A stretch of 64,000 nucleotides of DNA. Source: Thermaerobacter sp. PB12/4term. GTDB lineage: Bacteria > Bacillota > Sulfobacillia > Thermaerobacterales > Thermaerobacteraceae. The notes beneath the pieces were generated by a model. It saw nothing but the letters and a program-made list of their open reading frames with translations, was not told the DNA's origin and made no database searches. Below are positions 41,702 through 50,996 of this stretch, one piece after another. A program made the translations under genes and the position numbers. The DNA is taken from NCBI RefSeq assembly GCF_003403315.2, contig NZ_CP048407.1, positions 1,364,001 through 1,428,000 on the forward strand, read 5' to 3'. Within the stretch, counting starts at the first letter, position 1. The number at the start of each line of letters is the position of its first letter.

Positions 41702-43609
41702 TCACCCGCCGGCCCGGCGCCGCCTAAGGGCGGCGGCACCCACCAGCTCCCGGGCGGCCCTGGCAATGCCCTCCGGGGTAAGGCCGAAGAGGGTGCGGAA
41801 GTGCGCCGGGTCGCCGTGTTCGACCACCCGGTCCGGCACACCCAGGCACCGGATGCGTGCATCCAGGCCGTACCGAGCCGCCATCTCCAGGACGGCGCTG
41901 CCAAACCCGCCGGCCAGCGCGTGCTCCTCGATGGTGACGGCGCAGCGGGTCGTGGCCAGCAGGTCGCACAGCAACTCCTCGTCCAGAGGCTTGGCAAACC
42001 GCGCGTTGACGACCGCCGCCTGGATTCCCTCCTGGGCCAGCTGGCCGGCGGCCTTCAGGGCGGCATGGGCCAGGGGTCCATAGGCGACCAGGGCCACGTC
42101 CCGGCCGGGGCGCAGCAGTTCCGCCCGCCCGATGGGAAGAACCCGCGGCTCCTCCAACGGGACGCCCACCCCGCTGCCCCGCGGCCAGCGGATCGCTACC
42201 GGACCGGCCTCGTAGGCCACAGCGGTCTTGAGCATGTGCTGCAGCTCGTTCTCGTCCCGGGGCGCCATGAGCACGAACCCGGGCAGCGGGCGCAGGTAGG
42301 CGATGTCGTACAGCCCCTGGTGGGTCTCGCCGTCGGCGCCCACGATGCCCGCCCGGTCGATGGCGAAGATCACCGGCAGGCGCTGCAGCCCCACGTCATG
42401 GACCACCTGGTCAAAGGCCCGCTGCAAGAAGGTGGAGTAGATGGCCACCACCGGCCGGAGCCCGCCCAGGGCGAGCCCGGCCGCAAAGGTCACCGCGTGC
42501 TGCTCGGCGATGCCCACGTCAAAGGCGCGCTCCGGAAAGACCCGGGCAAAGGTGGCGACCCCCGTCCCGTCGGGCATGGCGGCGGTGATGGCCACCAGGC
42601 GCGGCTCGTCCCGGGCCAGTTCCACCAGGGTCCGGGCGAAGACGCTGGTGTACGAGGGCGGCTCGCCCGGCCGGCCCGGCTCCATCTTGCCGGTAGCGGG
42701 GTTGAAGGGCCTCGGCCCGTGCCACGTCCACGGATCGCCCTCCGCCGGCGCGTAGCCCTTGCCCTTCTGGGTGATGACGTGAACCAGGACGGGCCCCCGC
42801 ATGGACCGGGTGCTTTCCAGGACCCGGATGAGATCCCGCAGCCGGTAGCCGTCCACCGGGCCGATGTAGCGGAAGCCCAGCGCCTCGAAGAGCATCCCGG
42901 GTACCACCAGGTACTTGAGGCTGTCCTTAAAGCGCTGGAGCCAGCGCACCGCCTGGCTGCCGACCCGGGGCAGCTGCTCCAGCACCCGCTCCAGTTCCGC
43001 GCGCATGCGCTCGTAGGCGGGATCGGTACGAATCTGGGTGAGGTAGCGGGCCAGACCTCCCACGTTGGGGGCGATGGACATGGAGTTGTCGTTGAGGACG
43101 ACGATCAGGTCGGTGCCCAGGTGCCCGGCATGGTTCAGCGCCTCGAAGGCCATGCCGGCGGTCAGCGCGCCGTCGCCGATGACCGCCACCACGTGATGCT
43201 TCTCCCCGCGCAGGTCCCGGGCCCGGGCCAGGCCCACGGCGTGGGAGATGGACGTGCCCGCATGGCCTGCCTCGACGATGTCGTGGGGGCTCTCGTCCCG
43301 TTTCAGGAAGCCGCTGAGACCGCCGGTCTGGCGCAGGGTGGCGAACCGGTGGAACCGGCCGGTCACCAGCTTGTGGGGATAGGCCTGGTGGCCGGTGTCC
43401 CAGATGATCCGGTCCTTCGGGCTGTCGAACACCCGGTGCAGGGCCAGGGTGAGTTCCACCACGCCCAGGCTGGCCCCCAGGTGGCCTCCCTGGCGGGCCA
43501 CGGTGTCGATGATGACCCGCCGGATCTCCGCCGCCAGTTGCGCGAGCTGGGCTTCATCCATCGCCTTGAGGTCCTGCGGCCCTTGCAGCCGCGGGAGGAT
43601 CTCGGCCAG
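41702..43609 (-). CDS. dxs: 1-deoxy-D-xylulose-5-phosphate synthase
   Basis: First enzyme of the MEP isoprenoid pathway (pyruvate + glyceraldehyde-3-phosphate, TPP-dependent). TPP motif [11 protein letters not shown]...LNDN, catalytic His regions GHQAYPHK and AGHAGTSIS, and the transketolase pyrimidine domain [13 protein letters not shown] are intact. The first ATG (43561) would drop 16 residues of the conserved N-terminus ([14 protein letters not shown]). No ATG, GTG or TTG lies in frame upstream before a stop; a CTG at 43609, after AAGGGGTGA, restores the family start, so I use it. Six bases separate it from the oapA stop. Confidence 0.95.
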   Translation of the reverse strand: MAEILPRLQGPQDLKAMDEAQLAQLAAEIRRVIIDTVARQGGHLGASLGVVELTLALHRVFDSPKDRIIWDTGHQAYPHKLVTGRFHRFATLRQTGGLSGFLKRDESPHDIVEAGHAGTSISHAVGLARARDLRGEKHHVVAVIGDGALTAGMAFEALNHAGHLGTDLIVVLNDNSMSIAPNVGGLARYLTQIRTDPAYERMRAELERVLEQLPRVGSQAVRWLQRFKDSLKYLVVPGMLFEALGFRYIGPVDGYRLRDLIRVLESTRSMRGPVLVHVITQKGKGYAPAEGDPWTWHGPRPFNPATGKMEPGRPGEPPSYTSVFARTLVELARDEPRLVAITAAMPDGTGVATFARVFPERAFDVGIAEQHAVTFAAGLALGGLRPVVAIYSTFLQRAFDQVVHDVGLQRLPVIFAIDRAGIVGADGETHQGLYDIAYLRPLPGFVLMAPRDENELQHMLKTAVAYEAGPVAIRWPRGSGVGVPLEEPRVLPIGRAELLRPGRDVALVAYGPLAHAALKAAGQLAQEGIQAAVVNARFAKPLDEELLCDLLATTRCAVTIEEHALAGGFGSAVLEMAARYGLDARIRCLGVPDRVVEHGDPAHFRTLFGLTPEGIARAARELVGAAALRRRRAGG

Positions 43610-43615
43610 CGCCGC

Positions 43616-44284
43616 TCACCCCTTCTCCTGCGCGATGGCCTGCGACCGGCCACCCTTTCGCTTCCTCCGCGGCCCGACCGGTTCCCGCGCCCGCCGGCGC
43701 GTGCGGCGGGGGGCCGGGTACAACCGGATCCGGGCCAGCCGCTCGATGCCCTCCAGCAGGGTTCCCAGGGTCAGCAGGATCCGCTGGTGCTCGCGCAGGG
43801 CAAAGCCCTTGCCGGCCGCCTTGCTTCCCACCATGATCCCCGCCACCAGAGCCAGCACCAGCGGCGCCACCACCAGGTGCGTCCCCAGGCCGTCCAGCCA
43901 CTGGCCCAGGCGCAGCGCCACCGCGGCACCGGCGGCACCCGACAGGGTCCCCGCCACGTCGCCCACCACGTCGTTGGCAAAGGCCGCTACCCGGTCCGCG
44001 TGCCGCACCAGGCCCAGCGCCGCCCGGGCACCCGGCTTGCGCTTGGCCGCCATGGCGTGGAAGGGTGCCTCGCCGGCGGCGGTGGCCGCCACGCCGATGA
44101 TATCGAACAGCACGCCCAGGGCGACGATCACCACGACGATGAGGACGGCTAGCGGCAGGTTGAGGGCCCGAACCGCCGATTCCGACAAGGGTGAGGTCAC
44201 GAGGGCGATCACAAAGGTGAGCAGACCGAGCCCCACGCCCCGCTTCCAGCCCGGGGTGTAGCGCGAGGCCTGACCGCGCGCCAA
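43616..44284 (-). CDS. oapA: OapA-like membrane protein (OLE RNA-associated)
   Basis: 222-residue membrane protein with hydrophobic helices at about 17-33, 42-68 and 136-158 (plus a weaker one near 110-130) and a very basic C-terminus (RRTRRRAREPVGPRRKRKGG). The segment FDIIGVAATAAGEAPFHAMAAKRKPGA is like the CorB/CNNM-type transmembrane region. Its place immediately downstream of the OLE RNA region and upstream of dxs is that of OLE-associated protein A, which binds OLE RNA and anchors it to the membrane. TTG start at 44284 with GGAGGG eight bases upstream. The identity rests on position and architecture. Confidence 0.82.
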   Translation of the reverse strand: MARGQASRYTPGWKRGVGLGLLTFVIALVTSPLSESAVRALNLPLAVLIVVVIVALGVLFDIIGVAATAAGEAPFHAMAAKRKPGARAALGLVRHADRVAAFANDVVGDVAGTLSGAAGAAVALRLGQWLDGLGTHLVVAPLVLALVAGIMVGSKAAGKGFALREHQRILLTLGTLLEGIERLARIRLYPAPRRTRRRAREPVGPRRKRKGGRSQAIAQEKG

Positions 44285-44469
44285 CCGGCCATCCCTCCGT
44301 CAACTCGTTCCTGTCCGGCACGCACCGAAAGCGACGCGAAGAGACGCGCCCATGGAGCACATAGAAACAAACGGCCCAGGCGGACCGCATCCACTGGGCC
44401 AGAAAGGCTGCCGGCCACGAGGCCAAAAGCACTGCGGGTGGCAGCACGCTGAGTAAACGTTGCGGCTTG
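44285..44469. other. Leader between OLE RNA and oapA
   Basis: 185 bases without a gene; contains the ribosome binding site GGAGGG of oapA near its left end. The 3' end of the OLE RNA may extend into it. Confidence 0.4.
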
Positions 44470-45110
44470 AGGTCTAGCAGGCTTTCCCACTGGCCGACCG
44501 GGCCGTCGCCGGCCCGGCGGTTTCCCTTTGCGCGGCCAGCCTGCCGCGTCGCCGCCGGCAGGGCTAGATTGCCACTTAGCGCGCACTGTAATCCCCAGCG
44601 TGCCTTCCCGTGCGGGAAACAGCCTAGGGGTTTTCCCCGGCGGCTCCCCGGTGCTTCCTAGCCCGTTTAGCAGGCCGGGTTTCAGAGCAAGCCTCCCGGC
44701 CCGGGGGCCCTCCGGAACCGGAGGCCGTCCTGCTTCCTCCACCCGGCCCACGCAGGGCGGGCTACGCTGCACACGGTCATCCCGCATGCAGGTTCATACC
44801 CCATGCCGTAGCGGTGCGTGCAAGTCGAACCGGCCACGGCCATGGGCCTCCGCGGGGTCAGGGTCAACGCCTGCATGCCTTTGCAGATCGCCCCGGCCCC
44901 TTAACTCCCAGCAGCGACCCCCGACTGGGCGTCGGCAGCCGCCACCAGGAACTTCATCGATGTGCCCGTATGGCGGATTTTTAGGCCCGCCTTCAGAAGC
45001 ACGGGTGCCGACTAGGATACTGCGCCACCCGCAGACAAAAGTTGTCAAAGAAGAATCCCGCAAAACCTGGTCGCGCCCGCCTGTTTTGCAGTGCAGGGCC
45101 TGTTCAAAGC
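44470..45110 (-). ncRNA. ole: OLE RNA (ornate large extremophilic RNA), probable
   Basis: About 640 bases with no credible gene, lower GC than its surroundings, between ispA and the oapA-like gene, exactly the position of OLE RNA in other extremophilic Firmicutes, where it is about 600 nt. The stretch is packed with short perfect stems: 45060-45089 (GCAAAAC/GTTTTGC), 45034-45046 (GACAA/TTGTC), 44972-44991 (GGCGG/CCGCC), 44921-44935 (CCGAC/GTCGG), 44871-44886 (CTGCA/TGCAG), 44709-44724 (CCTCCGG/CCGGAGG), 44627-44638 (GGGG-TTTT-CCCC), 44605-44618 (TTCCCG/CGGGAA), 44541-44561 (CTGCCG/CGGCAG), 44498-44517 (CCGGGCC/GGCCCGG). Ends are approximate. OLE RNA binds OapA at the membrane and affects responses to cold, alcohols and magnesium. 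Confidence 0.8.
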
Positions 45111-45112
45111 CT

Positions 45113-45118
45113 ATTGTA
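45113..45118 (-). promoter_or_regulatory. Candidate -10 element for the OLE RNA
   Basis: Minus-strand TACAAT (plus ATTGTA) is an isolated AT-rich hexamer just before the structured region. No convincing TTGACA-like -35 box is found 16-18 bp upstream (GTGGCC there), so the OLE RNA may instead come mainly from the long operon transcript. Confidence 0.35.
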
Positions 45119-45357
45119 TCGCAATCACCGCCGCCGGCCACCGGCACCGTCCGGGGGCGATGCCCCGCGCCACGCCCGATCACGCCCCGCCGCGCCGCAG
45201 GTCGCCTACGATACCATGGTCGCGCCGCCGGTGCAAGGACCTTTCGCCGCCGGCGACACCATTCCCTTCCAGGTGGCTGCGGCCCGTGCTCCACCCGGAC
45301 TGGCGTTGGCTCCCGCCGCACCGGTCGTCCTCGCAGCGTCCACGCCGGCGCCCGCCG

Positions 45358-46344
45358 TCAGCGCCGGCGCTCCAGCAGGTCCCGGGCCAGCCAGGCCAGC
45401 AGGCCGGCGCGGCCGCCCAGGGGCTCGAGGCTGGCCACGGCGCGCTCCGTCGCCGCCGCCGCCAGCCGCCGGGCCGCCTCCAGACCCACCAGGCCCGGCA
45501 CCGTGACCTTACCCTGGCGCGCGTCGCTTCCCACGGGCTTGCCCAGCTCCGCCTCGTCGCCGGTGACGTCCAGGATGTCGTCCACGATCTGGAAGGCTTC
45601 GCCGAAGGCGGTGGCGAAAGCGGTCAGGGCCTCCAGTTCCGCAGCCGTTGCGCCGGCCAGGCGGGCGCCCATGCGCACGCAGGCACGGAACAGGGCGCCC
45701 GTCTTCCGGCGGTGGATGGACTGCAGTCCGGCAAGATCCAGGCCCGTCGCCGTGGTAGCGGCCAGGTCGTCCACCTGGCCGCCGATCAGCCCGGCCGTCC
45801 CCGCCGCCACGGCCAGTTCCTCCACCACCGCCAGGGCGACCGCCGGATCGGCGCCCCAGCGGGGCAGCCCGGCCAGCACCTCAAAGGCCAGGGTCAGCAG
45901 CGCGTCCCCCGCCAGGATGGCCATGGCCTCGCCGAAGACCACATGGCTGGCCGGCTGGCCCCGGCGCATGTCGTCATCGTCCATGGCCGGCAGGTCATCG
46001 TGGATCAGCGAATAGGTGTGGACCAGCTCCACGGCGGCCGCCGCCCGTTCCACCGCCGGGGTAACGGCCTGGGGACCGCCCACGCAGCGCGCAGCGGCCA
46101 TCAGCAGGACGGGGCGCAGGGCCTTGCCGCCCGCCAGCGCGCTGTAGCGCATGGCCTCGTGGATGCGCGACGGCGGCGCGGCCACCGGAGGGAGCACCTG
46201 GTCCAGGGCACGGCGCGCGCGCAGCACCAGCTCGTCCACTTCCCGGCGCCGGGTTGCCGCTTCCGCCGGCGAGCCGCCTGTTCCCTGGGCGGGGGCCTGC
46301 CCCGGCCGTGGAGCCGGCCGGCTCCCGTCGCGTTCTTCCACCAT
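45358..46344 (-). CDS. ispA: Polyprenyl synthetase (farnesyl diphosphate synthase)
   Basis: Condenses DMAPP/GPP with IPP to farnesyl diphosphate. First aspartate-rich motif LIHDDLPAMDDDDMRRG (the DDxxxxD type of bacterial short-chain enzymes) near residue 115, second motif FQIVDDILDVTGD near 255; GGKALRPVLL binds the diphosphate. 328 residues with ~30 extra at the N-terminus. ATG at 46344 overlaps the xseB stop (ATGA). Substrate supplier is the MEP pathway begun by Dxs downstream. Confidence 0.95.
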   Translation of the reverse strand: MVEERDGSRPAPRPGQAPAQGTGGSPAEAATRRREVDELVLRARRALDQVLPPVAAPPSRIHEAMRYSALAGGKALRPVLLMAAARCVGGPQAVTPAVERAAAAVELVHTYSLIHDDLPAMDDDDMRRGQPASHVVFGEAMAILAGDALLTLAFEVLAGLPRWGADPAVALAVVEELAVAAGTAGLIGGQVDDLAATTATGLDLAGLQSIHRRKTGALFRACVRMGARLAGATAAELEALTAFATAFGEAFQIVDDILDVTGDEAELGKPVGSDARQGKVTVPGLVGLEAARRLAAAATERAVASLEPLGGRAGLLAWLARDLLERRR

Positions 46345-46889
46345 CACCGGTCCCCGCCTTCTCCGGCTGCCGGCTCCAGCTCCGGGGCCTCGCGGGTCAC
46401 GACGGTCCCTGCCGCGTCCTCCAGCAGCCACTGGATCTTGCGTTCCATCGTGTCGAGCAGCTGGTTGCACCGGCGCACCAGGCCGATGCCGCGCTGGAAC
46501 AGCGCCAGCGCCCGGTCCAGGGGCTCGTCGCCGGACTCGAGCCGCGTCACGATCGCCTCGAGCTCGGCCAGCATCTCTTCAAACGAGGCTTCACCAGGGA
46601 CGGCCCCGCCGTCCGGGGCCGCGGGGGCCGCGGCTCCCTGGTCCCCGGGCCTGCCGGCGGGGTCGACCGTCCGGGTCCCGGGCCGAGCCGCCGCCGAGGG
46701 CCTGCCGGCCCCTGCAGCCGGCGGGTTCCCGCCCGCCGGCGGATCCGCTGCGGGCGCACCGGCCGGCGCCTCCGTCGAACCCGGGGGCCCCGCGTAGCCG
46801 GCCAGGGTCACCGGTGCCGGCTCGGCGGCCGGCCCGGCCTGCTCCGAGCCGCTATCCCGGCTTTCCTTGATGTTCCTCCGACGAGGCAT
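46344..46889 (-). CDS. xseB: Exodeoxyribonuclease VII small subunit with long N-terminal extension
   Basis: Partner of XseA. The XseB helical hairpin is at about residues 100-165: SFEEMLAELEAIVTRLESGDEPLDRALALFQRGIGLV...CNQLL. The family is usually only 70-80 residues; here ~100 Pro/Ala/Gly-rich residues precede it. The ATG at 46889 is well supported (GAGGAGG seven bases upstream, overlapping the xseA stop), so the extension seems truly translated. Confidence 0.93.
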   Translation of the reverse strand: MPRRRNIKESRDSGSEQAGPAAEPAPVTLAGYAGPPGSTEAPAGAPAADPPAGGNPPAAGAGRPSAAARPGTRTVDPAGRPGDQGAAAPAAPDGGAVPGEASFEEMLAELEAIVTRLESGDEPLDRALALFQRGIGLVRRCNQLLDTMERKIQWLLEDAAGTVVTREAPELEPAAGEGGDR

Positions 46890-48334
46890 CACCGTTCCTC
46901 CTCGACCCCACCACGGCCGGACGAACGGGTCCCTTCACCGGGCCAGCTGGCCAGCACCCGGGCATCCAGCCGGCCCCGGGCCAAGAGCACCTCCACCCGG
47001 TCGCCGGGCCGTACCTGCCCGGCCCAGGTGACCACCCGCCCGTCCGGGGTCCGGGTAATGCTGTAGCCCCGGCGCAGGACCGACAGGGGGCTCAGCGCTT
47101 CCAGCCGGCCCGCGGCGCTCCCCAGGCGCTGGCGGCCCCCGGCCACCCGCCAGCCGGCCGCCCGGGCCAGATCCTGGCGGAGCCGCTCCAGGCGCTGGCG
47201 CCAGGCGGCCACCTGCTGGGCCGGATGGCGCAGGCCGGGACGGCCGGCCAGTTCCTCCAGGCGCCGGCGCGCCCGTTCCAGCCGCCGCCGGACGCCGCCC
47301 TCCAGGCGGCCCGAGAGCTCGGCCAGCCGCCGCTCGATGGGCGCCAGCTCGGGCGCCGCCAGCTCCGCGGCCGCCGAGGGCGTGGGCGCCCGCACGTCCG
47401 CCGCCAGGTCGCACAGGGTGACGTCCACCTCGTGGCCCACGGCGGAAATGACGGGAATCCGGCTGGCGGCAACGGCCCGGACCACCTCTTCCTCGTTGAA
47501 GGCCCACAGATCTTCCCGGGCGCCGCCTCCCCGCCCGACGATCAGCACATCGGCCCGGCCCCAGCGGTTGAAACGCCGGATCGCCTCGGCGATGGCTTGG
47601 GCCGCGCCTTCCCCCTGTACGGGCACGGGTGCCACCACCACCTGGAGGCGGGGATTCCGCCGGAGAGCCACCTTCAGGATGTCTCGCAGGGCGGCGCCGT
47701 CGGCCGAGGTGATGACGCCGATGCACCGCGGCCAGGCCGGCAGGGGCCGCTTGCGGCCGGGGTCGAACAGGCCCTCCCGGGCCAGACGCTGCCGGCGCTG
47801 TTCCAGGGCCAGGTACAGGGCGCCCAGACCGGCCGGTTCCAGCGTCTCCACGTAGAGCTGGTAGGTGCCGGCGGGCTCGTAGACCCCCACCCGGCCCAGG
47901 GCCAGCACCTCCATCCCGTCCTCGGGCGTGAAGCCCAGGTGCCGGGCGGCGCTGCGGAACATGACACAGCGCAGGGTGGCCCCTTCATCCTGCAGGGTGA
48001 AGTACAGGTGCCCGGAGGAGTGGCGCTTGCAGCTGTTCACCTCGCCCCGCACCCAGACCTGCCGCAGCCGGGCGTCGGACTCCAGCCGCAGGCGGATGCG
48101 GGCGGTGAGCTCCGACACCGTCAGGACCCCGGCCGGTACGCCGCCGGAGACCAGGGCGCCTCCCGGCCAGGGTGCCGGCGGGGCTGCAGGCCAGCCGCCG
48201 CCCGGGGCGCCGGCATCCGGTTCCCGCGCCGGCCGGCCCGCTCCCCCGGAGGCCAGGGGCCCGGCTGCGGCAGCCGGTTCGCCCCCCAGGGCCGGACGGC
48301 GCCAGGCCAGGGGCCGGGGTTCGGGGCTTCTCAT
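46889..48334 (-). CDS. xseA: Exodeoxyribonuclease VII large subunit
   Basis: Single-strand-specific exonuclease. N-terminal OB fold ([44 protein letters not shown]) and catalytic domain with [27 protein letters not shown] and [29 protein letters not shown] are unmistakable; a coiled coil and C-terminal repeat ([13 protein letters not shown]) follow. About 70 low-complexity residues precede the OB fold. ATG at 48334 overlaps the folD stop; GGAGG upstream. 481 residues. Confidence 0.96.
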   Translation of the reverse strand: MRSPEPRPLAWRRPALGGEPAAAAGPLASGGAGRPAREPDAGAPGGGWPAAPPAPWPGGALVSGGVPAGVLTVSELTARIRLRLESDARLRQVWVRGEVNSCKRHSSGHLYFTLQDEGATLRCVMFRSAARHLGFTPEDGMEVLALGRVGVYEPAGTYQLYVETLEPAGLGALYLALEQRRQRLAREGLFDPGRKRPLPAWPRCIGVITSADGAALRDILKVALRRNPRLQVVVAPVPVQGEGAAQAIAEAIRRFNRWGRADVLIVGRGGGAREDLWAFNEEEVVRAVAASRIPVISAVGHEVDVTLCDLAADVRAPTPSAAAELAAPELAPIERRLAELSGRLEGGVRRRLERARRRLEELAGRPGLRHPAQQVAAWRQRLERLRQDLARAAGWRVAGGRQRLGSAAGRLEALSPLSVLRRGYSITRTPDGRVVTWAGQVRPGDRVEVLLARGRLDARVLASWPGEGTRSSGRGGVEEER

Positions 48335-49239
48335 GACCAGGCCTCCTCCAGCCGGCCCCACGCAGCCAGGCTGTCGGGCGGGCGCCCTTCCACCCGCGCC
48401 CGGGCGGCCTCCACCGTATTGGCCAGCAACATGGCCACCGTCATGGGCCCGACGCCGCCGGGTACCGGGGTGACGCCCGCCGCCACCTGGGCCACCTCCG
48501 CGGTGCGCACGTCGCCGGTCACCCGGCCGTCGACCCGGTTGATGCCCACATCGATCACCGCCGCCCCCGGCCGCACGTGCCCCGCCCCGACAAGTCCCGG
48601 CCGCCCCACCGCCACCACCAGGATGTCCGCGGCGCGCGTCGCCTCTTCCAGCTGGGGCGTGCGCGAGTGGCAGATGGTGACCGTGGCGTCTTCCATCAGC
48701 AGCAGGCCCGCCAGGGGCCGGCCCACGATGGGGCTGCGGCCGGCGATGACCGCCCGCCGGCCGCGGGGAGAGATCCCGTAGGCGCGAAGGAGCAGCAGGA
48801 TCCCCAGGGGGGTACAGGGCACCAGCCGGGGCCGGCCCCGCCAGAGGGCGCCGGTGTTCACCGGGTGGAACCCGTCCACGTCCCGGCCGGGGTCGATCTC
48901 CGCCAGCACGGCCTCGTAATCGATCCCGGCGGGCACGGGCCACTGAACCAGGATGCCGTCGATGTCCGGGCGCCAGTTGAGCCACCGGACCAGGTCCACC
49001 AGCTGGGTTTGCGGCGTTCCCGCCGGCAGGTGGTGAACCTCGGAGTACAGGCCTGCCTCCCGGCAGGCCCGGGCCTTGTTGCCCACGTAAAGCCGGGAGG
49101 CCGGGTCATCTCCCACCAGGATGGCGGCCAGCCCCGGCGGGCGGCCGGCCTGCCTGCGGAAAGCAGCGGCGCGGGCGGCCACCTCCGCCCGCACCCTCGC
49201 CGCTACGGGCCGGCCATCCCAAAGCTTTCCCGCCGTCAA
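48331..49239 (-). CDS. folD: Bifunctional methylenetetrahydrofolate dehydrogenase/cyclohydrolase
   Basis: Interconverts 5,10-methylene- and 10-formyl-tetrahydrofolate (NADP). Catalytic region [27 protein letters not shown] (Y and K), [10 protein letters not shown], the signature DVDGFHPVN and [11 protein letters not shown], then the Rossmann-type [15 protein letters not shown] and the end [19 protein letters not shown]. 302 residues. TTG at 49239 chosen for GGGAGGG eight bases upstream; an earlier TTG overlaps the nusB stop but precedes that site. Confidence 0.96.
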   Translation of the reverse strand: MTAGKLWDGRPVAARVRAEVAARAAAFRRQAGRPPGLAAILVGDDPASRLYVGNKARACREAGLYSEVHHLPAGTPQTQLVDLVRWLNWRPDIDGILVQWPVPAGIDYEAVLAEIDPGRDVDGFHPVNTGALWRGRPRLVPCTPLGILLLLRAYGISPRGRRAVIAGRSPIVGRPLAGLLLMEDATVTICHSRTPQLEEATRAADILVVAVGRPGLVGAGHVRPGAAVIDVGINRVDGRVTGDVRTAEVAQVAAGVTPVPGGVGPMTVAMLLANTVEAARARVEGRPPDSLAAWGRLEEAWS

Positions 49240-49262
49240 CCCCCGGTTCCCTCCCCCGGTTC

Positions 49263-49874
49263 TCAAATTGACCCGCCGGGCTCGCCCGAGCCAGGCACGG
49301 CACCTGGGGCCGGGACGGGGCCGGCGGTCATTGGGGCAGGAAGTGCCGCCCCGCTCCCGCCGTCCCCGGCGGTCACCCCGCCTGCCGGCCCATCCTGGCC
49401 CGCTGTTGCCGGCGCCGCGGCCCGGCCTTCCCCTGCCAGTCCCCGGTCCCGGGCCAGCTGGCCCAGGATCCCGTTGATGAAGCGGGCGGCGTCCTCGCTG
49501 CTGTATCGCTTCGCCAGTTCGACCGCTTCGTTGATGGCTACCGGCGGCGGGACGTCGGGGCGGCCGGCATAGAGCAGCTCGTAGATCCCCAGGCGCAGGA
49601 TGTTCCGATCAACCCGGGCCAGGCGCTCCAGGTCCCAGTCGCGGGCGTAGCGGGCGATGAGCCCGTCGATATCCAGCCGGTGGCGGGTGACACCGCCGGC
49701 CAGGTCCGCGGCAAAGGCCAGGACCTCCTCCCCCGGGTTGTACTCGCCGGCCGCCCATTCCAGGCCGGCCTCCAGGGGGTTGCCCGCCGCCTCCCACTGG
49801 AACAGAACCTGCAGGGCGATTTCGCGCCCTCTCCGCCGGGGCCCGCCGGCCGGTCCACCGCTTCCCCCAGCCAA
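49263..49874 (-). CDS. nusB: Transcription antitermination factor NusB
   Basis: All-helical RNA-binding factor of rRNA antitermination. [12 protein letters not shown] near the start, [31 protein letters not shown] in the middle and [27 protein letters not shown] near residue 125 are diagnostic. About 60 Gly/Ala/Pro-rich residues follow the domain. TTG at 49874 preferred: GGAGGTGA lies eight bases upstream, while the GTG four codons earlier falls inside that site. Confidence 0.96.
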   Translation of the reverse strand: MAGGSGGPAGGPRRRGREIALQVLFQWEAAGNPLEAGLEWAAGEYNPGEEVLAFAADLAGGVTRHRLDIDGLIARYARDWDLERLARVDRNILRLGIYELLYAGRPDVPPPVAINEAVELAKRYSSEDAARFINGILGQLARDRGLAGEGRAAAPATAGQDGPAGGVTAGDGGSGAALPAPMTAGPVPAPGAVPGSGEPGGSI

Positions 49875-49938
49875 AGATGCCCTCACCTCCCGGTGGCCCG
49901 CCGCCCCGGTCGCAGTCCGGGACCGCAGGAACCGCCTT

Positions 49939-50166
49939 TCAAGCCCGCTTGCTCCACCGGTTCCACACCCGCTCCCAGGCCTCGGGCCATTCCCAGTCGC
50001 CCTCGTCGATGCGGCTGCCCACCTGGAGGCCCAGCCAGGCCAGGGCCAGGCCGAGCAGGGTCCATCCGAGGCCGATCCACTTGACCAGCAGGGCGATGAG
50101 GAAGCCCGCTACCGCCCCGGTCATCTTCCCGGCATGGCGCTGCCAGAACCCCCGGTCGTCCTCCAC
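49939..50166 (-). CDS. DUF2273 small membrane protein
   Basis: 75 residues; two hydrophobic helices (AGKMTGAVAGFLIALLVKWIGLGWTLLGLALAWLGLQVG) and the ending GSRIDEGDWEW. DUF2273 proteins accompany Asp23/AmaP genes in many Gram-positives and probably act with them at the membrane. GTG at 50166 with GGAAGG about ten bases upstream; weaker start evidence than neighbours. Confidence 0.85.
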   Translation of the reverse strand: MEDDRGFWQRHAGKMTGAVAGFLIALLVKWIGLGWTLLGLALAWLGLQVGSRIDEGDWEWPEAWERVWNRWSKRA

Positions 50167-50233
50167 ATCCCCACCGCCTTCCGGCCCGCCGGGTCCCCTT
50201 AACGCCGGCAAGGCCTCACCAGGAGCGCCGGCT

Positions 50234-50776
50234 TCACTCGGCCCGGCGGCGCCGTTCTGCAGCGATCCGCTCGACCACCACGCGGACCTCTGCCACCCGG
50301 GCACCCACGATGGTCTCCACCGCCTCCCGCAGCCGCGCCTGCAGCTGCGGTGCCACATCGGGAATGGGATGGTCCGGCAGGACCTCCGCCCGGACCCGGA
50401 GCCGGATGCCATCCCGCCCGGCCTGGACCCGCGGCCGGATGTCCCGCACCCCGGGGACCTGCAGCCCGGTGCGGCGTGCCAGTTCCTCCACCGCCGCGAG
50501 GGCGGTGCGGACCTCCCCCAGCTCCGTTGCCGCCGACACCGCGTCCCGGCGGCGGGGCCGCAGGGCGTGGTAGGTCACATGCAGCCCGCTCAGGACGAAG
50601 GCCAGGCCTACGGCAGCCACCAGCCACCCGCCGGGTTCGGGCGGTCCCGGCAACCAGGCGGGTGGCAGGGTGCCCGGGGGCAGCCAGCCCGCCAGGCTGG
50701 CCGCCAGCAAGACGCCGCCCACGCCTGCCAGGAGCAGGGAGTTCAACACCGCCAGTGCCGCGTTCCACGGGGCCAT
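50234..50776 (-). CDS. amaP: Alkaline shock response membrane anchor protein AmaP
   Basis: 180 residues. Two N-terminal membrane helices (about 8-32 and 53-75) are followed by a soluble domain with a helix-beta pattern related to Asp23 (TAVEELARRTGLQVPGVRDIRPRV...IRLRVRAEVLPDHPIPDVAPQLQARLREAVE). AmaP anchors Asp23 to the membrane. ATG at 50776 with GGGGGG upstream. Lies between asp23 and the DUF2273 gene. Confidence 0.88.
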   Translation of the reverse strand: MAPWNAALAVLNSLLLAGVGGVLLAASLAGWLPPGTLPPAWLPGPPEPGGWLVAAVGLAFVLSGLHVTYHALRPRRRDAVSAATELGEVRTALAAVEELARRTGLQVPGVRDIRPRVQAGRDGIRLRVRAEVLPDHPIPDVAPQLQARLREAVETIVGARVAEVRVVVERIAAERRRRAE

Positions 50777-50996
50777 CGGCTGCCCCCCTCTGGGTGTGGG
50801 ACCCCGCCGTCCCGGCGGGGCACGGCCGAACGGGTCGCAGGGCCTGTCCACCGCCGCCCCGGCGGGGAAGACCCGGTACCGGGGCAGGCGCCGGGTTCAT
50901 CCCAGCCTCAGGTCCTCGGGCCGGCCTGGGATCCGGCCCCTGCCGGCACCGCCCGGCGACCGCAGCCGCTGCGGCCCCCCGCAGCCCCGGCAGGTC

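Noticed and set aside
43559..43561. ATG at 43561 as the dxs start
   Set aside because: It would remove 16 conserved residues and has no good ribosome binding site.
44811..44833. Stretch resembling the start of 16S rRNA (GCAAGTCGAAC)
   Set aside because: Only about 11 bases match and nothing around them continues the rRNA; likely chance.
44792..44833. Possible group II intron domain V-like sequence
   Set aside because: The bases do not form the required hairpin and no reverse transcriptase is present.
44794..45321. A 175-codon minus-strand frame inside the OLE region, and a neighbour at 44209-44787
   Set aside because: No ribosome binding site, no family resemblance, Arg/Gly-rich; the region is better explained as structured RNA.
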